DNA of 64,000 bases from Salvelinus alpinus (lineage: Eukaryota > Chordata > Actinopteri > Salmoniformes > Salmonidae), in contig NC_092091.1 in assembly GCF_045679555.1 (NCBI RefSeq), positions 80,488,815 through 80,552,814 of the forward strand, read 5' to 3'. The notes under the pieces were generated by a model. The model was not told the DNA's origin and searched no databases. It saw nothing but the letters and a program-made list of their open reading frames with translations. This document shows, piece by piece, positions 13,044 through 24,479 of this stretch (positions are counted from its first letter, which is position 1; every line of letters begins with the position of its first letter). Both the position numbers and the translations under genes were made by a program.

Positions 13044-13475
13044 GACCTGCAAGACCCCCTCCTGAAGGACATGCAAGACCCCCTCCTGAAGGACCTGCAA
13101 GACCCCCTCCTGAAGGACATGCAAGACCCCCTCCTGAAGGACCTGCAAGACCCCCTCCTGAAGGACCTGCAAGACCCCCTCCTGAAGGACCTGCAAGACC
13201 CCCTCCTGAAGGACATGCAAGACCCCCTCCTGAAGGACCTGCAAGACCCCCTCCTGAAGGACCTGCAAGACCCCCTCCTGAAGGACCTGCAAGACCCCCT
13301 CCTGAAGGACTTGCAAGTCCCCCTCCTGAAGGACCTGCAAGACCCCCTCCTGAAGGACCTGCAAGACCCCCTCCTGAAGGACCTGCAAGACCCCCTCCTG
13401 AAGGACCTGCAAGACCCCCTCCTGAAGGACTTGCAAGTCCCCCTCCTGAAGGACCTGCAAGACCCCCTCCTGAAG
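13044..13475. repeat. 24-bp minisatellite, 18 copies (Pro-rich 8-residue unit)
   Basis: Anchors at 13044 and 13476 are exactly 18 x 24 bp apart. In the host ORF frame the unit is PARPPPEG. All three plus frames and the minus frames stay open because 24 is a multiple of 3, so long ORFs here carry no coding evidence. Confidence 0.95.
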
Positions 13476-13796
13476 GACTTGCACAGAGAGAACCCACACC
13501 AAGAGGACCTACACCCAGAACAGAGCATCAACAGCCACACCCCCCATGCTCAACATGACAGCAGGTCATACGCCCAGGCCGTGAGCAGAACAACAGGCCC
13601 AACCTCCACTAATGCAACCCCCCCCCAAGCCCCATCCTGCGACTTAAGAGGTATGTATCAGATGCTCAACATGCTCTGCTCACACTTACACAGACCCACA
13701 AAGAATAAACTCCCATATCTACTGGGTGAAATACCAGTGTGCCATCACAGTAGCATCGTTTGTGACCTGTTGCAACAAGAAAAGGGCAACCAGTGA

Positions 13797-14550
<754 letters not shown>

Positions 14551-14691
14551 CTGTACAAACCAGTCGATGGTGCAGCAGTTGACCAGAGAGGGGAACATAC
14601 GACAGCGGGACCTGAAGGCATCTCCTACAGGACTCATACACAACACAATGTGCAGCTTCTCTCTGACCCGAGAGATGAAGAACTGGAACAC
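14551..14691 (-). CDS. dnah6: Axonemal dynein heavy chain, AAA4 exon upstream of the giant intron (DNAH6-like)
   Basis: This 141-bp exon encodes 47 residues: [20 protein letters not shown], then [18 protein letters not shown], ending CCTIDWFVQ. The acceptor is TTAG (14695-14692) and the donor GTCAGG (14550-14545). [27 protein letters not shown] is a signature stretch of AAA4 in axonemal dyneins. The next exon, WPREALLSV at 1146, lies 13.4 kb away, so nearly the whole intron is repeat DNA. The upstream intron begins at once with a TG-rich 42-bp array. Only this exon and the two at 904-1146 and 454-621 are visible; further 5' exons would lie beyond the assembly gap. Confidence 0.9.
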
Positions 14692-14701
14692 CTAACACAC
14701 G

Positions 14702-15680
14702 CACACAGGGAGACACACAGGTTACACACACAGGTTACAGACACACACAGGGAGACACACAGGTTACACACACAGGTTACAGACACACACAGGGAGACAC
14801 ACAGGTTACACACACAGGTTACAGACACACACAGGGAGACACACAGGTTACACACACAGGTTACAGACACACACAGGGAGACACACAGGTTACACACACA
14901 GGTTACAGACACACACAGGGAGACACACAGGTTACAGACACACACAGGGAGACACACAGGTTACACACACAGGGAGACACACAGGTTACACACACAGGTT
15001 ACAGACACACACAGGGAGACACACAGGTTACACACACAGGGAGACACACAGGTTACACACACAGGTTACACACACACACAGGGAGACACACAGGTTACAC
15101 ACACAGGTTACACACACACACAGGGAGACACACAGGTTACACACACAGGTTACACACACACACAGGGAGACACACAGGTTACACACACAGGTTACACACA
15201 CACACAGGGAGACACACAGGTTATACACACAGGTTACAGACACACACAGGGAGACACACAGGTTACACACACAGGTTACAGACACACACAGGGAGACACA
15301 CAGGTTACAGACGCACACAGGGAGACACACAGGTTACACACACAGGTTACAGACACACACAGGGAGACACACAGGTTACACACACAGGTTACAGACACAC
15401 ACAGGGAGACACACAGGTTACAGACACACACAGGGAGACACACAGGTTACAGACACAGGTTACAGACACACACAGGGAGACACACAGGTTACAGACACAC
15501 ACAGGGAGACACACAGGGAGATACACACAGGGAGACACACACAGGTTACACACACAGGGAGACACACAGGGAGACACACACAGGGAGACACACACAGGTT
15601 ACACACACAGGGAGACACACAGGGAGACACACACAGGGAGACACACACAGGTAGACACACACAGGGAGACACACACACAT
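14702..15680. repeat. 42-bp CA-rich minisatellite next to a dynein acceptor
   Basis: About 22 irregular units built from acacacagggagacacacag and gttacacacacaggttacag. The array starts about 10 bp from the acceptor of the 14551-14691 exon and supplies its TG-rich pyrimidine tract. Toward the right end the unit shortens to gacacacacaggga. Confidence 0.93.
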
Positions 15681-16284
15681 AGTATCTATAGAAATACATT
15701 CAAGTAAACACATACAAATTAACTCATACAACAGACTCACTGTATAGTCAAGTGCCAAATTCAAACCGTCTAACACATGAGAGGAAATCAATTGAGTGTC
15801 GTTTAGACTGAGGCAACAGTCAGTGTAATGAAAGTGAAGGGGTCAGAGTTCTGGAGGAGGTCAGTCTGCTGCTCTGCCTTGTTGACAGACTACTGCTGGG
15901 ACAAAGCTGCTGCTTCAATACTTCATATAGGACCTTAACAAGACACTAGACACTAGACACAAGACACTAGACACTAGGCACTAGACACTAGACACTAGAC
16001 ACTAGACTGAATCCTACTGGGATGAATAGCTGAATATGAACACATACATCAATACATACATCATGTTTTGAATTAATAGCTAGCTGGATGTATGTATAAA
16101 TACATGTATAAATATGAATAAATGGTACTGTCATGACGTTGCCCTGTTGGGGGAGGTTTGCATAAGATTCTGTATTTACGATGGCATAGCTTCATAAGGT
16201 CCGATAGAGACCCAATCCTTTTGTTCCTCAGTCTTCCAGCGCTTTCATTCAAACCCAACCCCCTTCCTTTGTGTAACCAGCCGT
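15681..16284. other. No gene seen; short gacacta repeat inside
   Basis: Unassigned sequence between the 42-bp array and the gap. A small tandem of gacactagacactag lies at about 15945-16008. I looked for another dynein exon on the minus strand and found none. Confidence 0.6.
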
Positions 16285-16384
16285 NNNNNNNNNNNNNNNN
16301 NNNNNNNNNNNNNNNNNNNNNNNNNNNNNNNNNNNNNNNNNNNNNNNNNNNNNNNNNNNNNNNNNNNNNNNNNNNNNNNNNNNN
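16285..16384. other. Assembly gap of 100 N
   Basis: Exactly 100 unknown bases, the usual placeholder length for a gap of unknown size. The dynein region and the lectin cluster are joined only across this gap. Confidence 0.99.
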
Positions 16385-17060
16385 CAGTATTGAACACAGT
16401 ATATTCCGTCTGAAATTTTATCGATTATTTACATATTAGGTTACCTGAGGTTGGATTAGAAACGTTGTTTGAATTGTTTGGACGAAGTTTACAGGTAACT
16501 TTTAGATTCCTTTGTAGGCATGTTGGGCGAATTGGAACAGGTGGATTTCTGAATCAAACACGCCAAATAAACAAACATTTTGGGGATATAAAGAAGGACT
16601 TTATCGAACAAAACGACCATTCATTGTGTAACTGGGACCCTTTGGATTGCAAAAAGATGAAGATCTTCAAAGGTAAGTGATTTATTTTATCGCTATTTCG
16701 TTTTTTGGGTCGACAGTGCTGCTTTGGAAAATATGTTAATGCTGAATGTGTGCGGGGCGCTGTCCTCAGACAATCAAATGCTATGCTTTCGCCGTAAAGC
16801 CTATTGTAAATTGGACAACGCGGTTCGATTACCAAGATTCTAAGCTAAAGAATCATGTATGACACTTGTATTTTCATGAATGTTTAATATTACAACTTTT
16901 GTATTTTGAATTTCGCGCTCTGCAATTTCACCGGATGTTGTCCCACCTACCCCTAAGCAGTTTTAAATCTACCCCAACCCATAGCTCTAACCTTAACCAC
17001 TAACCATAATCCCTAACCTTAACCCCTAACCATAACCATTAACCATTTGAATTGTTTCGG
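16385..17060. mobile_element. Fragment of a salmonid DNA-transposon-like repeat
   Basis: Sequence such as ggatataaagaaggacttta and aacgaccattcattgtgtaa matches a dispersed repeat I recall from salmonid genomes. An internal stretch near 16798-16850 (ttgtaaattggacaacgcgg) is similar to one inside the 48431-49069 MITE (ctgtaaattggacagtgcag), so the two are probably related. The left end is lost in the gap. No transposase is visible. Confidence 0.55.
16973..17046. repeat. Degenerate telomere-like CCCTAA stretch
   Basis: Runs such as ctaaccttaaccactaacca, then cccctaaccataacc, resemble the vertebrate telomere repeat on its C-rich strand but are poorly conserved. Confidence 0.5.
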
Positions 17061-17066
17061 TTATAA

Positions 17067-17196
17067 CCCTGTAACCACACAGAATTAAACATGTAACCAC
17101 ACAGAATTCAACCTGTAACCACACAGAATTAACCCTGTAACCACACAGAATTAAACCTGTAACCACACAGAATTAACCCTGCAACCACACAGAATT
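17067..17196. repeat. 22-bp minisatellite, interrupted by a LINE
   Basis: Units are aaccctgtaaccacacagaa plus tt, six copies with small changes. The array resumes on the far side of the LINE at 20007-20031 with gaattaaccctgtaaccacg. Confidence 0.9.
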
Positions 17197-20006
17197 TCGG
17201 TTTGTGCATATTTGTAAACAACAGCTGGTGCACGAAATCTAAGGACGTCTCTAGATTTTGCTCGCCTGAAGTATAGTATATTGTGATAAATTGCAGGCCA
17301 CACTACTTCAGCTATACTTTTCATGGTTGTTTATTTACCACCACAGACAGATGCTGGCACTAAGACTGCACTCAGTCAGCTGTAAAAGGAAATAAGCAAA
17401 CAGGAAACCACTCACCCAGAGGCGGCGCTCCTAGTGGCCGGAGACTTTAATGCAGGGAAACTTAAATCAGTTCTACCAAATTTCCATCAACATGTTAAAT
17501 GTGCAACCAGAGGGGAAAAAATTCTAGATCACCTGTACTCCACACACAGACACGCGTACAAAGCTCTCCCTCGCCCTCCATTTGTTAAATCCCACCACAA
17601 CTCTATCCTCCTGATTCCTGCTTACAAGCAAAAATTAAAGCAGGAAGCACCAGTGACTCGGACTACAGGACTGTTTTGCTATCACACTGGAACATGTTCC
17701 GGGATTCTTCCGATGGCATTGAGGAGTACACCACATCAGTCACTGGCTTTATCAATAAGTACATCGAGGACGTCGTCCCCACAGTGACTGTAAGTACATA
17801 CCCCAACCAGAAGCCATGGATTACAGGCAATATTCGCACTGAGCTAAAGGGTAGAGATACCGCCTTCAAGGTGCGGGACTCTAACCCGGAAGCTTACAAG
17901 AAATCCTGCTATGCCCTGCGACGAACCATCAAACAGGCAAAGCGTCAATACAGGGCTAAGATTGAATCATACTACGCCGGCTCCGACACTCGTCTTATGT
18001 GGCAGGGCTTGCAAACTATTAGACTACAAAGGGAAGCACAGCCGCGAGCTGCCCAGTGACACAAGCCTACCAGCCGAGCTAAATCACTTCTATGCTCGCT
18101 TCGAGGCAAGCAACACCGAGGCATGCATGAGAGCATCAGCTGTTCCAGGCGACTGTGTGATCACGCTCTCCGTAGCCGACATGAGTAAGATCTTTAAACA
18201 GGTCAACATACACAAGGCTGAGGGGCCAGACGGAATACCAGGATGTGTGCTCCGGACATGTGGCAACTGTCAGGTGTCTTCACTGACATGTTCACCATGT
18301 CCCTGATTAATCCCAACATGTTTCAAGCAGACCACCATAGTCCCTGTGCCCAAGAACACAAAGGCAACCTGCCTAAATGACTACAGACCCGTACGGGCTT
18401 TGAAAGGTTGGTAATGACTCACATCAACACCATTATCCCAGAAACCCTAGACCCACTCCAATGTGCATACCGGCCAAACAGATCCACCGATGATGCAATC
18501 TCTATTGCACTCCACACTGCCCTTTCCCACCTGGACAAAAGGAACACTTACGTGAGAATGCTATTCATTGACTACAGCTCTGCGTTCAACACCATAGTAC
18601 CCTCAAAGCTCATCACTAAGCTAAGGATCGACTAAACACCTCCCTCTGCAACTGAATCCTGGACTTCCTGACGGGCCGCCCCCAGGTGGTGAGGGTAGGT
18701 AGCAACACATCTGCCACGCTAATCCTCAACACTGGAGCTCCTATGGGGTGCGTGCTCAGTCCCTGTACTCCCTGTTCACCCACGACTGCGTGGCAAGGCA
18801 CGACTCCAACACCATCATTAAGTTTGCAGACGACACAACAGTGGTAGGCCTGATCACCGACAACGACGAGACAGCCTGTAGGGAGGAAGTCAGAGACCTG
18901 GTCGGGTGGTGCCAGAATAACAACCTATCCCTCAACGTAACCAAGACTAAGCAGATGATTATGGACTACAGGAAAAGGAGGACAGAGCAAGCCACCAGTC
19001 TCATCGACGGGGCTGTAGTGGAGCAGGTTGAGAGCTTCAAGTTCCTTGGTGTCCACATCAACAACAAACTAGAATGGTCCAAACACACCAAGACAGTCGT
19101 GAAGAGGGCACGACAAAGCCTATTCCCCCTCAGGAAACTAAAAAGATTTGGCATGGGTCGTGAGATCCTCAAAAGGTTCTACAGCTGCAACATCGAGAGC
19201 ATCCTGACTGGTTGCATCACTGCCTGGTACGGCAACTGCTCGGCATCTGACCGCAAGGCACTACAGAGGGTAGTGCGTACGGCCCAGTACATCACTGGGG
19301 CTAAGCTGCCTGCCATCCAGGACCTCTACACCAGGCGGTGTCAGAGGAAGGCCCTAAAAATTGTCAAAGACCCAAGCCACTCCAGTCATAGACTGACTTG
19401 GCAAGCGGTACCGGAGTGCCAAGTCTAGGACAAAAAGGCTTCTCAACAGTTTTTACCCCCAAGCCATAAGACTCCTGAACAGGTAATCAAATGGCTACCC
19501 GGACTATTTACATTGTGTCCCCCCCCCCAACCCCTCTTTTTACGCTGCTGCTACTCTCTGTTTATCATATATGCATAGTCACTTTAACTATACATTCATG
19601 TACATACTACCTCAATTGGGCCGACCAATCAGTGCTCCAGCACAGTGGCTAACCGGGCTATCTGCATTGTGTCCCGCCACCCGCAACCCACCCCCCTCCA
19701 ACCCCTCTTTTACGCTACTGCTACTCTCTGTTCATAATATATTCATAGTCACTTTAACCATATCTACATGTACATACTACCTCAATCAGTCTGACTAACC
19801 GGTGTCTGTATGTAGCCTCGCTACTTTTATAGCCTCGCTACTGTATATAGCCTGTCTTTTTACTGTCGTTTTATTTCTTTACCTATTGTTCACCAAGTAC
19901 CTTTTTTGCACTATTGGTTAGAACCTGTAAGTAAGCATTTCACTGTAAGGTCTACACCTGTTTTATTCATCGCACGTGACAAATAAACTTTGATATGATT
20001 TGATTT
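17197..20006 (+). mobile_element. 5'-truncated L2-type LINE (RSg-1-like), pseudogenised
   Basis: The insertion lies between 5-bp duplicates gaatt (17192-17196 and 20007-20011) in the 22-bp minisatellite. It starts inside the endonuclease domain (GLCIFVNNSWCT near 17198, then VAGDFNAGKLKS near 17435). Reverse transcriptase pieces follow: [62 protein letters not shown] at 18734-18763 and [10 protein letters not shown] at 18820-18849. The C-terminal part, FKFLGVHINNKLEWSKHT to ALQRVVRTAQYITGAKLP, stays open to about 19428. Several frameshifts and a stop after KLRID break the ORF. The 3' end gtgacaaataaactttgata followed by tttgattt is the typical tail of this clade in salmonids. The conserved Gln of GAPQG reads Met here. 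Confidence 0.92.
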
Positions 20007-20011
20007 GAATT

Positions 20012-20279
20012 AACCCTGTAACCACGCGGAATGAATGCATCAAAAATAGACTTTCATCCAGATTTCGTCGAATTTTGAAGTGAAACTATGAGATCAGGTT
20101 GCAACCTCAGCTGTTATACTATATGGTCTCATGCAAACCTGCTTTTCTGACAGGAAGTATATTTTTATAAATTGACAGTGACATGAACATTGGTGATACA
20201 ATTGGTTACACGTGTTGAATACTAGTCAGAGAAGTAGATAATAATAGTATTATAGTATTACTAATGTATTATCTATTAC
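20012..20279. other. Intron 3' of lectin gene A; no lectin exon found
   Basis: This follows the donor of the last gene A exon. In gene B the next exon begins only 74 bp after the matching donor; here no WIGLTD-type exon appears between 20279 and the gap at 16384. The text caacctgatctcatagttt (minus) is repeat-like. Confidence 0.6.
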
Positions 20280-20422
20280 CTGTTCTTCTTTGCTGTTTAT
20301 AATAACCAAGTCAGCACCCATTGTTCTGCACTCCTTCTGACCGTTCGCAGCTCCTTTCATCGTGGAGGAGACATAATAACAGCTGGTGCCAAACTTCCAC
20401 CATCCATCCAGACAGGGTTTCT
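20280..20422 (-). CDS. Gene A lectin-domain exon 1
   Basis: 143 bp. Reads EKPCLDGWWKFGTSCYYVSS through to [14 protein letters not shown]. Acceptor CTCAG, donor GTAATA. It supplies the first three cysteines of a C-type lectin domain and ends in phase 0, as in gene B. Confidence 0.88.
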
Positions 20423-20538
20423 CTGAGATAAACACAACAGAACAGCAGGCATTTAAACATCTAGAAATATATTACATCTCTTCTAAGTATGAAATAAAAT
20501 TATACTTCTAAATTATGAAAATAAAAGACTGCACTCAC

Positions 20539-21168
20539 CATAGAACCTAAGCCTGGTCTGTAACTGGTCTCTTTCCAGAGTTATTGTGGTGAGCTTATTC
20601 TGCAACTGGTCTTTGTCCTTAGTTTTAGTTGTGAGACTATTCTGTAACTGGTCTCTCTCTTTAGTCCTTGAGTTAAGACTATTTTTTAATTGATCCCTTT
20701 CAGCAATCATGACTTTAAGACTATTTTGCTGCTGATCCCTGTCTTTGGTCCTTGTGGTGAGAACATTTTGTAGCTGGTCTCTCTCTGTAGTCCTGGTATT
20801 TAGGTTATTTTGTAGCTGGTCTCTCTCTGTGGTCCTGGTATTTAGACTATTCTGTAGCTGATCTCTCTCCTTACTTTTTTTGTTCAGGCTATTCTGCAAT
20901 TGATCCCTTTCCTGTGTTTGTGTGGTGAGAGAATTATGCAACTGATCTTTCTCCTTAGTTTTGGTTGCGAGACTCTTCTGTAGCTGGTCTCTCTCTTTAG
21001 TCAGGGTGTTGTAACTGGTCTGTAGCTGGTCTCTCTCTTTAGTCAGGGTGTTGTAACTTGTCTGTAGCTGGTCTTTCTCTTTCTGAGACTGGTCTCTCTC
21101 TTTAGTCAGAAGGCTGTAACTGGCCTGTTGGTTTCTCTCTGTTAAGTAGTGATGATCAATGACTCCAT
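20539..21168 (-). CDS. Gene A coiled-coil stalk exon
   Basis: 630 bp, open throughout. Begins [20 protein letters not shown], then repeated units of the type [14 protein letters not shown] and [14 protein letters not shown] (14 residues, 42 bp), ending RLRFYG. Donor GTGAGT. It is 174 bp longer than the matching exon of gene B, consistent with gain or loss of 42-bp units. Confidence 0.88.
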
Positions 21169-21263
21169 CTGTAAAAGGGAAAGGTTAATCAATTATTCAA
21201 ATATGTGTAACCATCACACCATTGAAGCTTACAAATGTTTCTGTCGAAACATTCTAAACTTAC

Positions 21264-21365
21264 AGTAGACAAACATGCCTAAGATCCCAGCCAATAGGAG
21301 AACACACAGCAGCCCCAGACACACTGCAGCAACTCCAGATGGTCTTTTCCACCACTGAAAATGTA
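21264..21365 (-). CDS. Gene A transmembrane exon
   Basis: 102 bp, acceptor GATTCAG, donor GTAAGT. Encodes [20 protein letters not shown] and then VLLLAGILGMFVY: a basic cytoplasmic edge followed by about 23 hydrophobic residues, so a type II signal anchor. Confidence 0.88.
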
Positions 21366-21482
21366 CTGAATCACAGGGAATTATCATGTAAGATATTTTA
21401 ACTCTCTCTGGTAATGTTAAAATACTTATATCATCCAGGATTGTACGGAACAAAAGCTGTGTGCCTGTACTTGAATTGATAC

Positions 21483-21558
21483 CTGAAAATGTCAAACTGG
21501 GCTTGTTGGGATACGTGTCCTCATCAATATCCATGGTCTGCATTGTTGCATTCTCCAC
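21483..21558 (-). CDS. Gene A start exon (cytoplasmic tail)
   Basis: 76 bp. Acceptor ACACAG, donor GTATCA. In-frame starts are ATGCAGACC and, three codons on, ATGGATATT. An out-of-frame ATG (gaATGcaaca) lies just upstream. Encodes [20 protein letters not shown]. The tail has one Tyr (DTYPNK) but no ITIM or ITAM pattern. Confidence 0.82.
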
Positions 21559-22056
21559 CTGTGTTTGTATAGATTGTCTCTTACATTTCTAGAACTCAAA
21601 TGCTATATTTTCCTCTGTTACTTCAGCTCTAGTGTAGGTTTGTATCTGTGCCTTATGTGTCATCAAGTCAAATACTTGAGGTGAGTTTGACTTAGCTTAC
21701 CCAGTACAAAGGAAACGATAGGATAGTCCCAAGTGCAAACTCTACCCAGCTAGCAACACATGCAGGTCAAGCTAAATCAAGCACACTTCAGTATTTGACA
21801 TAGTTATGTGCTTTGGCCCAGTTACGGTTCACCTGTTTAGTCCCTCAGACACAGTAACATATTACATAAGAATCTGACAATAAACACACCTCATAAAATT
21901 ATCATATCTGGTGTAATATGGAAAATAAATCTTACCACAGTCTTTGAGAGTTGAAAACGGATACATCCAAATGTGTTATATTGGTTTGTTAAGACGAACT
22001 TAACGTAATGTACTGAGTGAGGATTAAATGTAATATTGGAGTAACGTGTCCACATG

Positions 22057-22066
22057 TTTTTTTATA
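22057..22066 (-). promoter_or_regulatory. TATA box of lectin gene A
   Basis: Minus strand reads ctataaaaaaacatg. A 5'UTR exon ending AAAGACTGTG before GTAAGA (21936/21935) lies about 120 bp downstream. The same block is present upstream of gene B at 36950-36959. Confidence 0.65.
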
Positions 22067-22639
22067 GTCTGAATGACCCCACCGTTCGTGTCAACATCAG
22101 CATATCCTGTCCATTATTTGGTCAAACATTTATGAACTAATATACCACTGGATGGTAGGTTCAGATATAAGGTAACATGTGGTTAACAGGCAGTAAGTGA
22201 AGCTCATGTCAAACTGAAAGTTCAAGCTACAGAATGTTACATGGAAGTGTTTCATTTCCCCTCTCTCTCAAGCACATAAGCTATAGGGGTCAAAGATCAA
22301 CTTTAGGTTCAAATTTATGGTTGAATGTTCAGCTACTCCAACATTCTAAAGCTTAGAAAACTTTGAAGGCTGCATATCAAAATATGTCTATACCTTATTT
22401 AACTTATTGTAGGGTTGATTGCTTAATTTACAGCGACTTGGTGGTCTATTCTACGGTTGCAAGCTTAATTTAGAGTTGCTCGTTAGCCTATTACGTAATT
22501 TAAATCTCTGGTGGGTTGATTTATATCTGAAAGCGGGCGCCCTGCCAGTAAGGCCGGTGAGCAAGTCTGCTGTCTCACTGCCCAAATCATTTTCTGAACT
22601 TTCTAACCCTGTTCCTGTCCTGACCTACAGTAACCCTTT
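22067..22639. other. Upstream flank of gene A (copy 1 of a four-copy block)
   Basis: Strongly similar to 36960-37290 upstream of gene B (for example aactaatataccactggatg and gggtcaaagatcaactttag). More distant copies lie at 24880-25330 (inverted) and 42140-42430. No gene seen. Confidence 0.7.
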
Positions 22640-24479
22640 GCTTGTTGCTAACTGGGTAGCTAGCCTGTTGTAGAGCCACCTGCCTGCTGAGTGCTTGTTG
22701 CTAACTGGGTAGCTAGTCTGTTGTAGAGACACCTGCCTGCTGAGTGCTTATTGCTAACTGGGTAGCTAGCCTGTTGTAGAGACACCTGTCTGCTGAGTGC
22801 TTATTGCTAACTGGGTAGCTAGCCTGTTGTAGAGACACCTGTATGCTGAGTGCTTATTGCTAACTGGGTAGCTAGCCTGTTGTAGAGACACCTGCCTGCT
22901 GAGTGCTTGTTGCTAACTGGGTAGCTAGCCTGTTGTAGAGACACCTGCCTGCTGAGTGCTTGTTGCTAACTAGGTAGCTAGCCTGTTGTAGAGCCACCTA
23001 CCTGCTGAGTGCTTGTTGCTAACTAGGTAGCTAGCCTGTTGTAGAGCCACCTGCCCTGCTGAGTGCTTGTTGCTAACTAGGTAGCTAGCCTGTTGTAGAG
23101 CCACCTGCCCTGCTGAGTGCTTGTTGCTAACTGGGTAGCTAGCCTGTTGTAGAGACACCTGCCTGCTGAGTGCTTGTTGCTAACTGGGTAGCTAGCCTGT
23201 TGTAGAGCCACCTGCCCTGCTGAGTGCTTGTTGATAACTGGGTAGCTAGCCTGTTGTAGAGGCACCTGCCTGCTGAGTGCTTGTTGATAACTGGGTAGCT
23301 AGCCTGTTGTAGAGCCACCTGCCTGCTGAGTACTTGTTGCTAACTGGGTAGCTAGCCTGTTGTAGAGACACCTGCCTGCTGAGTGCTTGTTGCTAACTGG
23401 GTAGCTAGCCTGTTGTAGAGCCACCTGCCCTGCTGAGTGCTTGTTGATAACTGGGTAGCTAGCCTGTTGTAGAGACACCTGCCTGCTGAGTGCTTATTGC
23501 TAACTGGGTAGCTAGCCTGTTGTAGAGCCACCTGCCTGCTGAGTGCTTGTTGATAACTTGGTAGCTAGCCTGTTGAAGAGCCACCTGCCTGCTGAGTACT
23601 TGTTGCTAACTGGGTAGCTAGCCTGTTGAAGAGCCACCTGCCTGCTGAGTACTTGTTGCTAACTGGGTAGCTAGCCTGTTGTAGAGACACCTGTCTGCTG
23701 AGTGCTTATTGCTAACTGGGTAGCTAGCCTGTTGTAGAGACACCTTCCTGCTGAGTGCTTGTTGCTAACTGGGTAGCTAGCCTGTTGTAGAGCCACGTGC
23801 CTGCTGAGTGCTTGTTGCTAACTGGGTAGCTAGCCTGTTGTAGAGCCACCTTCCTGCTGAGTACTTGTTGCTAACTGGGTAGCTAGCCTGTTGAAGAGCC
23901 ACCTGCCTGCTGAGTGCTTATTGCTAACTGGGTAGCTAGCCTGTTGTAGAGACACCTGCCTGCTGAGTGCTTGTTGCTAACTGGGTAGCTAGCCTGTTGT
24001 AGAGCCACCTGCCTGCTGAGTGCTTATTGCTAACTGGGTAGCTAGCCTGTTGTAGAGCCACCTGCCTGCTGAGTGCTTGTTGCTAACTGGGTAGCTAGCC
24101 TGTTGTAGAGCCACCTGCCTGCTGAGTGCTTGTTGATAACTGGGTAGCTAGTCTGTTGAAGAGCCACCTGCCTGCTGAGTGCTTGTTGATAACTGGGTAG
24201 CTAGCCTGTTGTAGAGCCACCTGCCTGCTGAGTGCTTGTTGATAACTGGGTAGCTAGCCTGTTGTAGAGCCACCTGCCTGCTGAGTGCTTGTTGCTAACT
24301 GGGTAGCTAGCCTGTTGTAGAGCCACCTTCCTGCTGAGTGCTTGTTGTTAACTGGGTAGCTAGTCTGTTGTAGAGCCACCTGCCTGCTGAGTGCTTGTTG
24401 TTAACTGGGTAGCTAGTCTGTTGTAGAGACACCTGCCTGCTGAGTGCTTGTTGCTAACTGGGTAGCTAGCCTGTTGTAA
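22640..24479. repeat. 53-bp minisatellite, about 35 copies
   Basis: Unit begins gctagcctgttgtagagcca and ends gcttgttgctaactgggta. The span 22659-24465 equals 34 x 53 plus 4, and exactly four units carry an extra C (gccctgc for gcctgc). The same family occurs in reverse orientation at 43362-43795. Confidence 0.96.

Larger units (their letters stand above)
1746..13796 (+). pseudogene. Repeat-element ORF with SGNH-like motif, broken up by five tandem arrays
   Basis: Plus-strand coding fragments in consistent order suggest one ORF of a dispersed salmonid element lying antisense in the dynein intron. Start: MAGEYHSLPHPNAEAFEA at 1746, running to the first array at 1961. Then HYPYVKREGIGPGWKLRILD at about 7088-7145, with a stop at about 7180. 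Then a coiled-coil stretch that became a 42-bp array, followed by RHVLELLSED, then HIIIHTATNDLKAQQER at about 12600-12650, then NVYLGHHCTLDLNSLYDQV and FARTLKDVTLNRSPSHRSNR up to 13025. A proline-rich array follows, then YAQAVSRTTGP and CDLRGMYQMLNMLCSHL to about 13690. ATND resembles block III (GxND) of SGNH hydrolases, with Gly replaced by Ala. Some LINE ORF1 proteins carry such a domain, but the element class was not established. No reverse transcriptase is present here. Confidence 0.7.
20280..22036 (-). pseudogene. C-type lectin-like type II receptor, gene A (3' exons missing)
   Basis: Exons on the minus strand: 5'UTR exon about 22036-21936, start exon 21558-21483, transmembrane exon 21365-21264, stalk exon 21168-20539, first lectin-domain exon 20422-20280. 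Splice sites and phases (1, 1, 1, 0) equal those of gene B. The joined reading frame is open for 312 codons from MQTMDIDEDTYPNKP. The order is short cytoplasmic tail, single membrane helix ([20 protein letters not shown]), about 210-residue coiled-coil stalk made of 14-residue [14 protein letters not shown]-type repeats, then KPCLDGWWKFGTSCYYV, the start of a C-type lectin domain. The second and third lectin exons are not found; an L2 LINE and other repeats occupy the space up to the gap. It could still continue across the gap through a long intron. The family (CD209 or asialoglycoprotein-receptor-like fish lectins) recognises sugars or acts as an innate receptor; no ligand is inferred. Confidence 0.7.

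Noticed and set aside
12809-13796. Collagen-like or Pro-rich proteins in several frames
   Set aside because: All arise from a 24-bp unit. Only one frame continues the repeat-element ORF on both sides.
14650-15654. 334-codon Thr/His/Arg-rich frame and Cys/Val-rich antisense frames
   Set aside because: They come from a CA-rich 42-bp minisatellite adjacent to a dynein exon; only 47 codons at 14551-14691 on the minus strand are real.
20012-20279. Possible second lectin exon for gene A close to its last donor
   Set aside because: Read on the minus strand, there is no WIGLTD or TWKWVDG-type sequence, and no acceptor followed by an open exon of the expected length.
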